Shown here one piece after another: positions 1 to 5,819 of a stretch of 5,819 nucleotides of DNA. Source of the DNA: CAZJDV01 sp964544865. Lineage in GTDB: Bacteria; Chloroflexota; Dehalococcoidia; Lucifugimonadales; CAJWER01. The notes beneath the pieces are model-generated. The model was not told the origin of the DNA. It ran no database searches and worked only from the letters and a program-made list of their open reading frames with translations. The translations under genes were made by a program, and so were the position numbers. Each line of letters opens with the position of its first letter. The first letter of the stretch is position 1. The DNA is taken from NCBI GenBank assembly GCA_964544865.1, contig CAZJDV010000120.1, positions 1-5,819 of the forward strand, in the 5' to 3' direction.

Positions 1-126
1 CGTCACCGATGAGTTCGTAACACATCCCGTAACGAGTCGCCGGCGCTCATGCCATAATATCGATGTCAATCGATGCAGGAGGTCTCGTTGTCTCCGGCGG
101 GCTCATACTTACGGCTGACGGCGGAA

Positions 127-166
127 TCGTCACAACGGTTGAGCGGCGTCTCGACCGTTGTGACGA
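127..166. repeat. Strong inverted repeat / hairpin upstream of the operon
   Basis: Bases 127-143 pair with 150-166 over 17 positions, all Watson-Crick except one G-U (140 with 153), around a 6-base loop at 144-149. The core is CGTCACAACGGT facing ACCGTTGTGACG. No T-run follows on either strand, so it does not look like a classic intrinsic terminator. It could be a terminator for a gene lying to the left of the window, an operator dyad for a regulator of the downstream transporter, or a remnant of a small repeat element. The pairing is directly visible; the role is not. Confidence 0.7.
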
Positions 167-314
167 CACGAAATCATCACCCTTGTCGATGTGGACGGGG
201 CAGCGGGAATGCCAAAATGGATTTCAGATTGAGGAACGCCTAGTCTGTCCCTTTCGAGGACGCGGCCAAGGTTAACATGGACTCATGCTAGATTGCATCA
301 TGGATCATTTGATC

Positions 315-319
315 GGAGG
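315..319 (+). promoter_or_regulatory. Shine-Dalgarno site that fixes the ATPase start
   Basis: GGAGG lies 9 bases before the ATG at 329. The same frame has an upstream TTG at 293 that would add 12 residues, but that TTG has no purine-rich site at suitable distance, and homologous ATPases begin only a few residues before the IHKTY-like strand. I therefore take 329 as the start. Confidence 0.75.
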
Positions 320-328
320 CACGGACGG

Positions 329-1072
329 ATGGGGGACCTCATAATAGCGGCGACCGGCATACACAAGACCTACGACACGGGGAAGGTGAGGGTGCATGCT
401 CTGCGGGGCGTTGGCCTGAACGTGCGCAGGGGCGAGATGGTGGCCATCATGGGGCCCAGCGGCTGCGGGAAGACCACGCTGCTCAACTGCCTGTCCGGGC
501 TCGACGAGATCGACTCCGGCGAGGTGTTGATAGACGGCGTGGTGCTCCACGATCTGCCCGACGACGAGCGAAGCGAATACCGGGCCCTGCGAATGGGCTT
601 TGTGTTCCAGCTCTACAATCTGCTGCCGGTGCTCAACGCCGTCGAGAACGTGGAGATGCCTCTGCTGGTCTCCGGCGTCGCCTCGCGCCGGGCGCGCGAG
701 AGGGCGATGGAGATGCTGGACCGGGTTGGTCTTGCCGACTGGGCGCGGCACACGCCGGGGGAGCTCTCCGGCGGGCAGCGGCAGCGCGTGACCATCGCCA
801 GGGCCCTGGTGAACAGGCCCGCTATCGTCTGGGCCGACGAGCCCACGGGAGACCTGGACAGCGAGACGGCCTCCGGCATCATGGACCTGATGTCCCTGCT
901 CAACCGTGACGACAACGAGACGTTCGTCGTCGTGACCCACGCCCCGGAGGTCGGCGAAAGGGGCGACCGCATCGTCAGAATGCGAGACGGAGTGATCATT
1001 GAGGACGGAGGTGGCCCCACGGACCTGCCTGCACGGGGCGGTGACGCGCGGACGATGGAGGGGCGCGGTTAA
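329..1072 (+). CDS. ABC transporter ATP-binding protein, LolD/MacB type
   Basis: Nucleotide-binding subunit (247 residues from the ATG at 329) that hydrolyses ATP on the cytoplasmic face and drives the permease encoded next. All ABC motifs are present: Walker A GPSGCGKT at residues 42-49, Q-loop glutamine 94 within FVFQLYNLLP, signature LSGGQ at 146-150, Walker B IVWADEP ending in D170-E171, D-loop GDLD at 174-177, and switch histidine H204. The FQxYNLLP sequence after the Q-loop and the EPTGDLDS sequence are typical of the LolD/FtsE/MacB group, which works with FtsX-fold permeases and acts by moving extracytoplasmic domains rather than through a classical import or export channel. The length is normal for the family; the last 20 residues are a glycine-rich tail with no motif. 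The stop codon TAA shares its last base with the permease ATG (TAATG), so the two are almost certainly co-translated. The substrate is unknown. Confidence 0.95.
   Translation: MGDLIIAATGIHKTYDTGKVRVHALRGVGLNVRRGEMVAIMGPSGCGKTTLLNCLSGLDEIDSGEVLIDGVVLHDLPDDERSEYRALRMGFVFQLYNLLPVLNAVENVEMPLLVSGVASRRARERAMEMLDRVGLADWARHTPGELSGGQRQRVTIARALVNRPAIVWADEPTGDLDSETASGIMDLMSLLNRDDNETFVVVTHAPEVGERGDRIVRMRDGVIIEDGGGPTDLPARGGDARTMEGRG
1057..1063 (+). promoter_or_regulatory. Shine-Dalgarno site for the permease inside the ATPase gene
   Basis: GGAGGGG ends 8 bases before the ATG at 1072 and lies within the last codons of the ATPase gene. With the one-base stop/start overlap it indicates translational coupling of the two subunits and supports 1072 as the permease start. 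Confidence 0.7.
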
Positions 1073-4000
1073 TGGAAGAGCTCTTCGGCCTTTCAATGGA
1101 CACGCTGATGTACGTTTTCTCGGCAACGTTCCTGGTGGTCATGGCGGGCGTGGTGGGCCTCGGACTACGCAACCGCATCATGCTCAAGATGGGCCTGAGG
1201 AACATACCCCGAAGGCGAGGCCAGACGGCTCTTATAGTCATCGGGGTGATGCTGAGCACCGTGATAATATCGGCGGCCTTCGGCACCGGCGACACCCTCA
1301 GCTTCTCCATCCGCAACGAGGCGATAGAGGGCCTGCGGCACGTTGACGAGCTGGTCCTGCCGGCAGGGGCGAGCGAGAGGGGCGGATTCGGCGAGCTGTA
1401 TTTTCCTTACGCGCGTTTCGAGGAGCTGCGGAGCCATACGGCCGGCAACCAGGACATCGACGGCCTAGCACCCCAGATCGCCGAGTCGGTGCCCGTGCAG
1501 GACCGGCGAACCAAGCTCAGCGAGGGCCAGATGAGGGTCGTGGGTCTCGATCCTGATCTCTTGGAAGGCTTCGGCGGTTTCGAGCTTGCGGACGGCGGCG
1601 CCGCCCGCCTGAGGGACCTGGCTGACGGCGAGGTCTTCATTTCCGAGGAAGCCGGGAAGGAGCTGGATGCCAGGGCCGGGGACCAGCTAGATGTCTTCCT
1701 CGAGGGCGGGACCGTCACCGTGGCGGTGAGGGCCATCGTGGCCCGAGGTGGACTGGCTGGGGTCGATCCCAACATGCTCTTGCCGCTCGCAAGGGCCCAG
1801 GAGATGTTCGATAGGCCCGGCGAGATCAACTCCATCGTCGTGTCCAATACCGGAGACGAGAGGTCGGGCGCCGAACTGAGCCGGGAGGTGGCCAAAGAGC
1901 TGAGGGTCTTCTTCAACGACCGGGCGGTCGCCACGCAGATCAAGGAGATTTTCGGCCAGGCCCCCGTGCTGGAAGCCCTTGAGAAGAAGAGGGACGAGGA
2001 GGGCCTCGGAGAAGAGCTGCGAGAGGAGTTGGGGCAGCTTCTGGAGGAGCTTCGGAAAGACGAGCTGGGCGACGAGTTGAACAGTCTGCTTTCCGACGGA
2101 GGGCTGACTGGAGTTGTCATGGAGCAGCTCGACGAGGCCGAGCTAGGGGACGCGGCCCGACGGGCGGCCACGCTCCTTCTCGAACTGGCCGAGTTTCGCG
2201 TGCTGGAAGTGAAGCGACGCCTTCTGGAGGACGCGGACGAGGTGGGGAGCGAGGTTACGGCGATCTTCGTCCTGTTCAGCTCCTTCTCGATCATGGTGGG
2301 GGTCCTGCTGATCTTTCTGATATTCGTGATGCTGGCGGCGGCGCGCAAGTACGAAATGGGCATGGCACGGGCCCTCGGCGCCAAGCGCCGCCACCTGGTG
2401 CTGATGTTCGTCTTCGAGGGGACTGCCTACGCCGTCGTGTCGGCGGCGGTCGGGGTCGTCCTCGGACTCGGGGTGAGCGCCATAATGGTGTCGGTGCTCA
2501 ACCAGATATTCTCGAATTTCGACGAGTCCTTCCAGCTCTCGATTCATTTCGAGACGCGCAGCGTGTTAGTCGCCTACGGTTTGGGCATGGTAATCACCTT
2601 CACCACGGTCGCGATCTCGGCCTACAGGGTGAGCCGGCTGAACATAGTGGTAGCTATCAGAGGGCTCCCGGAGGCTGTCATTCCCACCGGAGCACCCCCG
2701 CTGATGACCAGGCTGGGCGGCCTGCTCAGGTCGGTGGCCCTGCCCTTGATGTACTTGTGGGCGGCTGCTAGGGCCCTGGTTCGGCGCAGGTTCGGCGAGT
2801 CCGCGCGAAATGTGGCTATGGCCGTGCTGGTGCTGTTTCCCACATGGCTGATAGCGGTAATCGTCGGGCTGCTGCGCGTCGCTGAGCCGTACCTGCTCCA
2901 GGGGTGGCTGACGCTCGTGTCCGGTGCCGGGATCACGTACATGGCGATCACGTCCTGGCATCGGTTCTCGTACTTCGGCGCCGGGATCTCGCTCTCGATC
3001 ATCGGCCTCGGCCTCATGGCGAGATCAGGGCTGAGGCGGACCTCGCTGGCGGATGCCACCTCGGACCGTGTCGCCTTCACGGCGGCGGGCGTGGCGATGC
3101 TGGTGTTCTGGGCGATGCCGTTCAGCGTATTCGAGGGCCAGATCGGTGACCTGGACCGGGACTTCGGCATCATGTTCACTTCCGGCATCGCCATGGTCGG
3201 CGCGGCCGTATGGATCATCATGTACAACGCGGACCTGCTGCTGCGGGGGCTTTCGTTATTGACGGGTCGAGTGGGCAGGCTGCGCCCCGTCCTGGTGACG
3301 GCAGTCGCCTACCCCATGAGCGCCAAGTTCCGGACGGGTCTCACCCTGGCGATGTTCGCGCTGGTGGTTTTCACTCTCATCGTGATGTCCGTGCTGACCG
3401 AGACCTTCTCGACCCAGTTCGAAGAGCCGAGGAAGGTCTACGCGGGATTCGATGTCGGAGGCGCGATCAACCTCACGACGCCGATAGGCGATATTGACCT
3501 GGCCATCGGTGGCGAGCCCGATCTCCGAGCCGAGGACTTCGAGGCGATAGGCGGGTTTACGCCGGTGCGCTTGCAGCTCCGGACCGTCGACGGCGGCGAC
3601 CGCTGGAGGAGCAGGACGGGCCTGGTGGCCGACGACGACTTCCTGGCTTCCAGCAGCTACGATCTCAAGATTGTGGCCGAGGGATACGGTCCGACGAGCA
3701 ATGAGGTCCTGCAGGCGATGCGAGACGACCCCACGCTTGCCGTGATCGGCGGGTGGATGCTGCCTACGGAGGAGCCCACGGAGGATGAGGCGAAGGACCG
3801 GCTTTTCGGCAGTCTTCACTATGGTGCGGACAAGATGGAACCGATAGTCGTAGAGGTGCGAGAGCCGCGTTCCAGCGTGGTCGTGCTCCTCACCGTCGTC
3901 GCGGTGTTCGACCGGCTGCACAACAACGCGTCGACGATCATTGTGCCTAAGAAGATCGTGGACGATAAAGTGCCGTTCGCAGTACCGGTCACGAACTACC

Positions 4001-4536
4001 GCTTCAGATTGGCGGAGGGCGTCGACGCGAAGAAGGCCGCCAGGGCCCTCGAGGCCTCTCTGCTGGAGCACGGCATGGAGACCGAGGTGTTCCAGGAGAC
4101 AGTGGACAGGGAGTCCGCGGCGGGCAAGGCCTTCTTCCGCCTCTTCACGGGGTTCATGTCCCTCGGCCTGCTGGTGGGGGTCGCGGCCCTGGGCGTTATC
4201 AGCACCAGGGCGGTCGTGGAGCGCCGGCAGCAGATCGGCGTGCTGAGAGCCATCGGCTTCAAGCGGGGGATGATACAGCTCAGCTTCTTGATGGAGTCGT
4301 CCTTCGTCTCGGTGCTGGGGTCAGTGATCGGCCTGGTCCTGGGCATGGTCCTCTCGTACAACGCGGTGACGGACATCAGCCGCGAGCAGGGTATCGACGC
4401 CATCACGTTCTCGGTCCCGTGGCTGCAGATCGGGTTCATCCTGGCGGCGACGTACCTATTCTCCCTCCTGACGACCTTTCTGCCGGCGAGACAGGCCTCG
4501 AGAATATACCCCGCCGAGGCGCTGCGATACGAGTAG
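1072..4536 (+). CDS. Large ABC transporter permease with two FtsX-like halves
   Basis: Integral membrane partner (1154 residues) of the preceding ATPase. An extra N-terminal membrane segment (about 10-32, acidic N-terminus, probably outside) precedes the first FtsX unit: RNIPRRRGQ and a membrane helix at about 51-71, an extracytoplasmic domain (about 72-395), then helices at about 396-422, 447-475 and 496-518, with the conserved cytoplasmic sequence EMGMARALGAKRRHL at 428-442. The second unit repeats this: helix about 754-775, extracytoplasmic domain about 778-1020, helices about 1021-1045, 1067-1097 and 1115-1137, with QQIGVLRAIGFKRGMI at 1053-1068 and the typical ending PARQASRIYPAEALRYE. 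Between them (about 540-750) lies a hydrophobic linker with about five membrane-like stretches; charge distribution suggests four cross. One chain thus holds what LolC and LolE provide as two proteins. The first extracytoplasmic domain carries a charged helical insertion (about 291-395). Membrane location and family are secure; cargo (lipid, lipoprotein, peptide or a signalling role) is not. Confidence 0.92.
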   Translation: MEELFGLSMDTLMYVFSATFLVVMAGVVGLGLRNRIMLKMGLRNIPRRRGQTALIVIGVMLSTVIISAAFGTGDTLSFSIRNEAIEGLRHVDELVLPAGASERGGFGELYFPYARFEELRSHTAGNQDIDGLAPQIAESVPVQDRRTKLSEGQMRVVGLDPDLLEGFGGFELADGGAARLRDLADGEVFISEEAGKELDARAGDQLDVFLEGGTVTVAVRAIVARGGLAGVDPNMLLPLARAQEMFDRPGEINSIVVSNTGDERSGAELSREVAKELRVFFNDRAVATQIKEIFGQAPVLEALEKKRDEEGLGEELREELGQLLEELRKDELGDELNSLLSDGGLTGVVMEQLDEAELGDAARRAATLLLELAEFRVLEVKRRLLEDADEVGSEVTAIFVLFSSFSIMVGVLLIFLIFVMLAAARKYEMGMARALGAKRRHLVLMFVFEGTAYAVVSAAVGVVLGLGVSAIMVSVLNQIFSNFDESFQLSIHFETRSVLVAYGLGMVITFTTVAISAYRVSRLNIVVAIRGLPEAVIPTGAPPLMTRLGGLLRSVALPLMYLWAAARALVRRRFGESARNVAMAVLVLFPTWLIAVIVGLLRVAEPYLLQGWLTLVSGAGITYMAITSWHRFSYFGAGISLSIIGLGLMARSGLRRTSLADATSDRVAFTAAGVAMLVFWAMPFSVFEGQIGDLDRDFGIMFTSGIAMVGAAVWIIMYNADLLLRGLSLLTGRVGRLRPVLVTAVAYPMSAKFRTGLTLAMFALVVFTLIVMSVLTETFSTQFEEPRKVYAGFDVGGAINLTTPIGDIDLAIGGEPDLRAEDFEAIGGFTPVRLQLRTVDGGDRWRSRTGLVADDDFLASSSYDLKIVAEGYGPTSNEVLQAMRDDPTLAVIGGWMLPTEEPTEDEAKDRLFGSLHYGADKMEPIVVEVREPRSSVVVLLTVVAVFDRLHNNASTIIVPKKIVDDKVPFAVPVTNYRFRLAEGVDAKKAARALEASLLEHGMETEVFQETVDRESAAGKAFFRLFTGFMSLGLLVGVAALGVISTRAVVERRQQIGVLRAIGFKRGMIQLSFLMESSFVSVLGSVIGLVLGMVLSYNAVTDISREQGIDAITFSVPWLQIGFILAATYLFSLLTTFLPARQASRIYPAEALRYE

Positions 4537-4579
4537 CCAAAGGTGGCGGCGCCTTCCAAATTACCAGGCTACCTTTGGC
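4536..4579 (+). terminator. Hairpin overlapping the permease stop codon, possible operon end
   Basis: Bases 4536-4547 pair with 4568-4579: nine perfect pairs (GCCAAAGGT with ACCTTTGGC), then a G-T pair and two G-C pairs, closing a 20-base loop that contains the palindrome GGCGCC (4548-4553). The first paired base is the last base of the TAG stop codon. No T-run follows, so it is at best an atypical terminator or a 3'-end stabilising structure. It competes with the hairpin at 4562-4614. Confidence 0.45.
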
Positions 4580-4614
4580 CAGAGACAGGGGAACGCACCC
4601 TTATAGCCTGGGTA
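4562..4614 (+). repeat. Second, competing inverted repeat after the operon
   Basis: TACCAGGCTA at 4562-4571 pairs with TAGCCTGGGTA at 4604-4614 (ten pairs, one extra G bulged on the 3' arm), closing a 32-base loop that itself has a GGGG/ACCC mini-stem. Its 5' arm overlaps the 3' arm of the upstream hairpin at 4568-4571, so an RNA can form one or the other but not both in full. The pairing is visible; any regulatory role is speculative, and the next gene is a remnant. Confidence 0.4.
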
Positions 4615-4659
4615 CTTCCTCCAGTAACATGATGTCACTACCTTTCGACAAGGTATGAT

Positions 4660-5007
4660 ATGCTGCTGGTCAAACCGGATTTCAGAACCTTGAATACTTT
4701 CGTCCAGAACGCCTATGCGTTGGTGCGGAGCATCTCCAGGGTCGTAGTCGTGGGCGCCGACGTAATCGAGCATAGCGTCGTTTGCGTGCTTGCGGGCGGC
4801 CACCTGCTTCTGAATGACATACCCCGGCGTAGGCAAAATCTTGTTGGCGCGCTCGTTGGCCTGTTCCCTCGGAGGGAGCTTCATGCGTATCCAGTTCACG
4901 CCGACCTCCTGACCACCGACATCACCGGCTCCTCCGTCCTTCAGCGCGCGGGCGGCAGCTTCGAGTTCGTCCCCGGGCCCATCTTCGCCAACGTGGTACT
5001 GGCCGAT
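4660..5007 (+). pseudogene. N-terminal remnant of a MoxR-family AAA ATPase
   Basis: Recognisable in order are the MoxR N-terminal helix and strand (FVQNAYALVRSISRVVVVG), HSVVCVLAGGHLLLNDIP before the P-loop, then DLLTTDITGSSVLQR and GSFEFVPGPIFANVVLAD. MoxR ATPases are AAA+ chaperone-like proteins, often paired with von Willebrand factor A proteins in metal or cofactor insertion; intact ones are about 300-340 residues. Here only about 116 remain. Between 4825 and about 4902 the frame that stays open gives nonsense, while the frame one base later reads PGVGKILLARSLA and then FMRIQFTP, the missing Walker A and following strand. So there is one extra base in the C-run at 4822-4825 and one lost base near 4902. 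Homology stops at LAD (5007), just before the Walker B glutamate, and the sensor and arginine-finger regions are absent. Weak Shine-Dalgarno (AAGG, 4650-4653) before the ATG. I am confident of the family and of its non-functional state. Confidence 0.8.
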
Positions 5008-5097
5008 ATCGATGATCTGGCGAGAGAGATCGACGCGCTCAGGCCGGCGGAGGTCACAGCATCGCAGGCCCTCGATGAGCAGCGGCGAGAGCTGTAA
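5008..5097 (+). pseudogene. Polar tail continuing the MoxR frame, possible antitoxin remnant
   Basis: After the MoxR homology ends the frame stays open for 29 more codons to TAA at 5095-5097. The encoded tail (IDDLAREIDALRPAEVTASQ, then ALDEQRREL) is polar and helical and does not match the MoxR continuation EINRAxPKTQSALLEAM, although a loosely similar QALDE occurs. It stops two bases before the PIN remnant begins, which is the usual place for the antitoxin of a vapBC pair, whose C-termini are often of this polar helical kind. No start codon with a ribosome site lies inside it, and the DNA-binding N-terminus of an antitoxin is absent. I propose a truncated antitoxin fused by deletion to the MoxR fragment; a scrambled MoxR end is the alternative. 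Confidence 0.35.
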
Positions 5098-5099
5098 CG

Positions 5100-5446
5100 T
5101 TGTACGTGGTTGATGCCAGCGTAGGGGTAAGCATTTTCGTCGCCAATGACGCCCATCATCAGGCCAGCAGACGGTGGCTCGACGGACATCCCAAGGCGCC
5201 TTGGGAATCCGGTCTGTCCCCGCCATTCTTCGCCTTCCGATAACGAGGTTGGCGCCGGTGGACCTTGATCTCGCCCGGCTCAGCGCCGAGACCGCCGCGC
5301 ACCTGAGCATGAGGGGCGCCGACGCTATCTACGTCGCTCTGGCTCAAAGGTTGGCGTTGCCACTGGTTACCTGGGACAAAGAGCAGCTAGTACGAGGCGG
5401 TCGGGAGGCTCGGGTAGTTACTCCACAAGAAGCCAGCGCTCGATAA
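5100..5446 (+). pseudogene. Broken PIN-domain (VapC-like) toxin gene
   Basis: PIN-domain toxins are small metal-dependent ribonucleases with a quartet of acidic residues. The N-terminal piece starts at TTG 5100 and reads YVVDASVGVSIFVANDAHHQ then ASRRWLD up to 5183, carrying the first aspartate (D5). That frame ends at TAA 5241-5243. The C-terminal piece is in another frame, clearly from about 5249: LAPVDLDLARLSAETAAHL, then the third and fourth acidic positions in RGADAIYVALA (Asp codon 5321-5323) and VTWDKEQL (Asp codon 5375-5377), ending at TAA 5444-5446. The middle helices with the second acidic residue (usually in an LxEVAxA-like sequence) are missing, about 30-40 residues judged against the usual 130-140. 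Deletion plus frameshift make a functional toxin unlikely. An 18-bp palindrome sits at the break. The polar tail just upstream may be its decayed antitoxin. Confidence 0.8.
5189..5206. repeat. 18-bp perfect palindrome at the PIN gene break
   Basis: TCCCAAGGCGCCTTGGGA is its own reverse complement, centred between 5197 and 5198. It is flanked by GGACA (5184-5188) and, after an 8-base bulge, TGTCC (5215-5219), which would extend the dyad. It lies exactly where the N-terminal PIN homology ends and before the C-terminal homology resumes in another frame, so it may mark the deletion or an inserted short repeat. Confidence 0.75.
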
Positions 5447-5465
5447 TCACGCCGTGGTGGCGGAT
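5446..5465. terminator. Small hairpin between convergent genes
   Basis: CGCC (5450-5453) pairs with GGCG (5459-5462) around GTGGT, extended by ATC/GAT (5446-5448 with 5463-5465) past one bulged A. It fills the 18-base gap between the stop codons of the PIN remnant and the convergent dehydrogenase. With seven pairs and no T-run on either strand this is only a weak candidate for a shared terminator. Confidence 0.2.
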
Positions 5466-5819
5466 CAGCCCTCCCCCAGCTTCCTGCCGAGATTCTCCAG
5501 CATGTCGTCGACCATGTCGTCCAGATCGTAGCGCGACTCCCAGCCCCACTCTTTCCGAGCCACGGTGTCGTCCAGCTTGTCTGGCCAGGAGTCCGCGATG
5601 GACTGCCGGAGCGGGTCGATCTCGTAGTCGATCTCGAAGCCAGGGAGCCTCTTTCGAATCGCGTTGGCGAGCTCGGCGGGTGTGAAGCTCATCGCGTTCA
5701 CGTTGAAGTCCGAGTGGTGCGTCAGGTGTTCGCCGTTGGCCGTCGCCACGTCCGTGAGCGCCGCGATGGCGTCGGGCATGTACATCATCGGCAGTCGCGA
5801 GTCCGGGCCGAGGAAACAG
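5465..5819 (-). CDS. L-threonine 3-dehydrogenase, short-chain (SDR) type, C-terminal part
   Basis: The visible C-terminal 117 or so residues belong to the epimerase-like, extended-SDR threonine dehydrogenases, which oxidise L-threonine with NAD+ to 2-amino-3-ketobutyrate in the cytoplasm; the product is normally split by 2-amino-3-ketobutyrate CoA ligase to glycine and acetyl-CoA. Reading from the window edge: CFLGPDSRLPMMYMPDAIAA, then MSFTPAELANAIRKRLPGFE, DPLRQSIADSWPDKLDDTVA, ARKEWGWESRYDLDDMVDDM and the stop at 5467-5465. The LPMMYMPDA, MSFTPxE, IADSWP and WGW-xYDL sequences are family hallmarks. The frame stays open across ATG 5788 to the edge with matching family sequence, so that ATG is internal, and the NAD-binding GxxGxxG and YxxxK motifs lie beyond the window. 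No damage is visible. It faces the PIN remnant tail to tail and is not part of the transporter operon. A related NAD-dependent epimerase is the less likely alternative. Confidence 0.9.
   Translation of the reverse strand, partial: CFLGPDSRLPMMYMPDAIAALTDVATANGEHLTHHSDFNVNAMSFTPAELANAIRKRLPGFEIDYEIDPLRQSIADSWPDKLDDTVARKEWGWESRYDLDDMVDDMLENLGRKLGEG

Larger units (their letters stand above)
1..328. other. Intergenic region upstream of the ABC transporter operon, no supported gene
   Basis: I see no convincing protein gene in these 328 bases. The longest plus-strand frame (63-275, about 70 codons) gives a low-complexity, family-free peptide, and the middle of it is a strong hairpin (127-166), which argues that this is not coding sequence. 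The first 60 bases are open in one plus frame but show no recognisable C-terminus of an upstream gene. The region contains the hairpin, two copies of ATCGATG at 59-65 and 69-75, and a clear Shine-Dalgarno sequence at its 3' end. The operon promoter probably lies between about 167 and 310, but no convincing pair of -35 and -10 boxes is visible. Confidence 0.6.

Noticed and set aside
59..75. Repeated ATCGATG as an operator
   Set aside because: Two 7-base copies with 3 bases between them are too short to separate from chance, and they are far from the operon start.
63..275. A 70-codon plus-strand open frame before the ATPase
   Set aside because: No family resemblance, no good ribosome site, and its centre is a strong hairpin; most likely chance.
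272..301. Possible promoter TTAACA (272-277) with CATCAT (296-301), or extended -10 TGCTAGATT (286-294)
   Set aside because: The first pair has 18-base spacing but a poor -10; the second has no -35 at proper distance. Neither can be told from chance.
293..328. TTG start giving a 12-residue longer ATPase
   Set aside because: No Shine-Dalgarno sequence fits it, whereas GGAGG is ideally placed for the ATG at 329, and the extra residues are not family-like.
1407..2384. Minus-strand open frame of 325 codons opposite the permease
   Set aside because: Serine- and arginine-rich antisense product typical of shadow frames opposite a high-GC gene with strong family homology.
4654..4659. TATGAT as a -10 box for the MoxR remnant
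   Set aside because: It lies directly against the ATG at 4660, leaving no room for a leader, and no -35 box is found about 17 bases upstream.
4561..5310. Long minus-strand open frame of about 249 codons
   Set aside because: It runs antisense to clear MoxR and PIN homology on the plus strand, and its product resembles no family; a GC-rich shadow.

Overview
The window reads as a piece of a GC-rich bacterial chromosome. The style of the proteins (a large single-chain FtsX-type permease, a MoxR-type AAA ATPase remnant, a PIN-domain remnant opening with YVVDAS, and a short-chain type threonine dehydrogenase) resembles uncultured Chloroflexota such as the Dehalococcoidia/SAR202 lineages. This placement comes from memory of family style, not from a search, and no marker gene is present to confirm it.

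Layout. Positions 1-328 hold no convincing gene; the notable object is a near-perfect 17-bp hairpin at 127-166. Positions 329-4536 are a two-gene operon on the plus strand: an ABC ATPase of the LolD/MacB type (329-1072) and a 1154-residue permease with two FtsX-like halves (1072-4536), overlapping by one base in a TAATG junction. Together they should form a MacB/LolCDE-like mechanotransmission transporter in the cytoplasmic membrane; the cargo cannot be read from the sequence. Two mutually exclusive hairpins lie at and just after the permease stop codon (4536-4614).

Positions 4660-5446 are a stretch of gene decay. First comes the N-terminal third of a MoxR-family AAA ATPase, with its P-loop read out of frame between two compensating indels. 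It is cut off just before the Walker B glutamate and runs on, still open, into an unrelated polar tail. Two bases after that stop begins a PIN-domain (VapC-like) toxin gene that has lost its middle and changes frame, with an 18-bp perfect palindrome at the break. The tail may be what remains of the matching antitoxin.

Positions 5465-5819, on the minus strand and convergent with the PIN remnant, are the C-terminal part of an intact-looking short-chain (SDR-type) L-threonine 3-dehydrogenase that continues out of the window.

I see no RNA gene, CRISPR array, insertion sequence or clear new system. The items most worth following up are the helical insertion and extra membrane domain of the permease, and the chimeric decayed region between 4660 and 5446.
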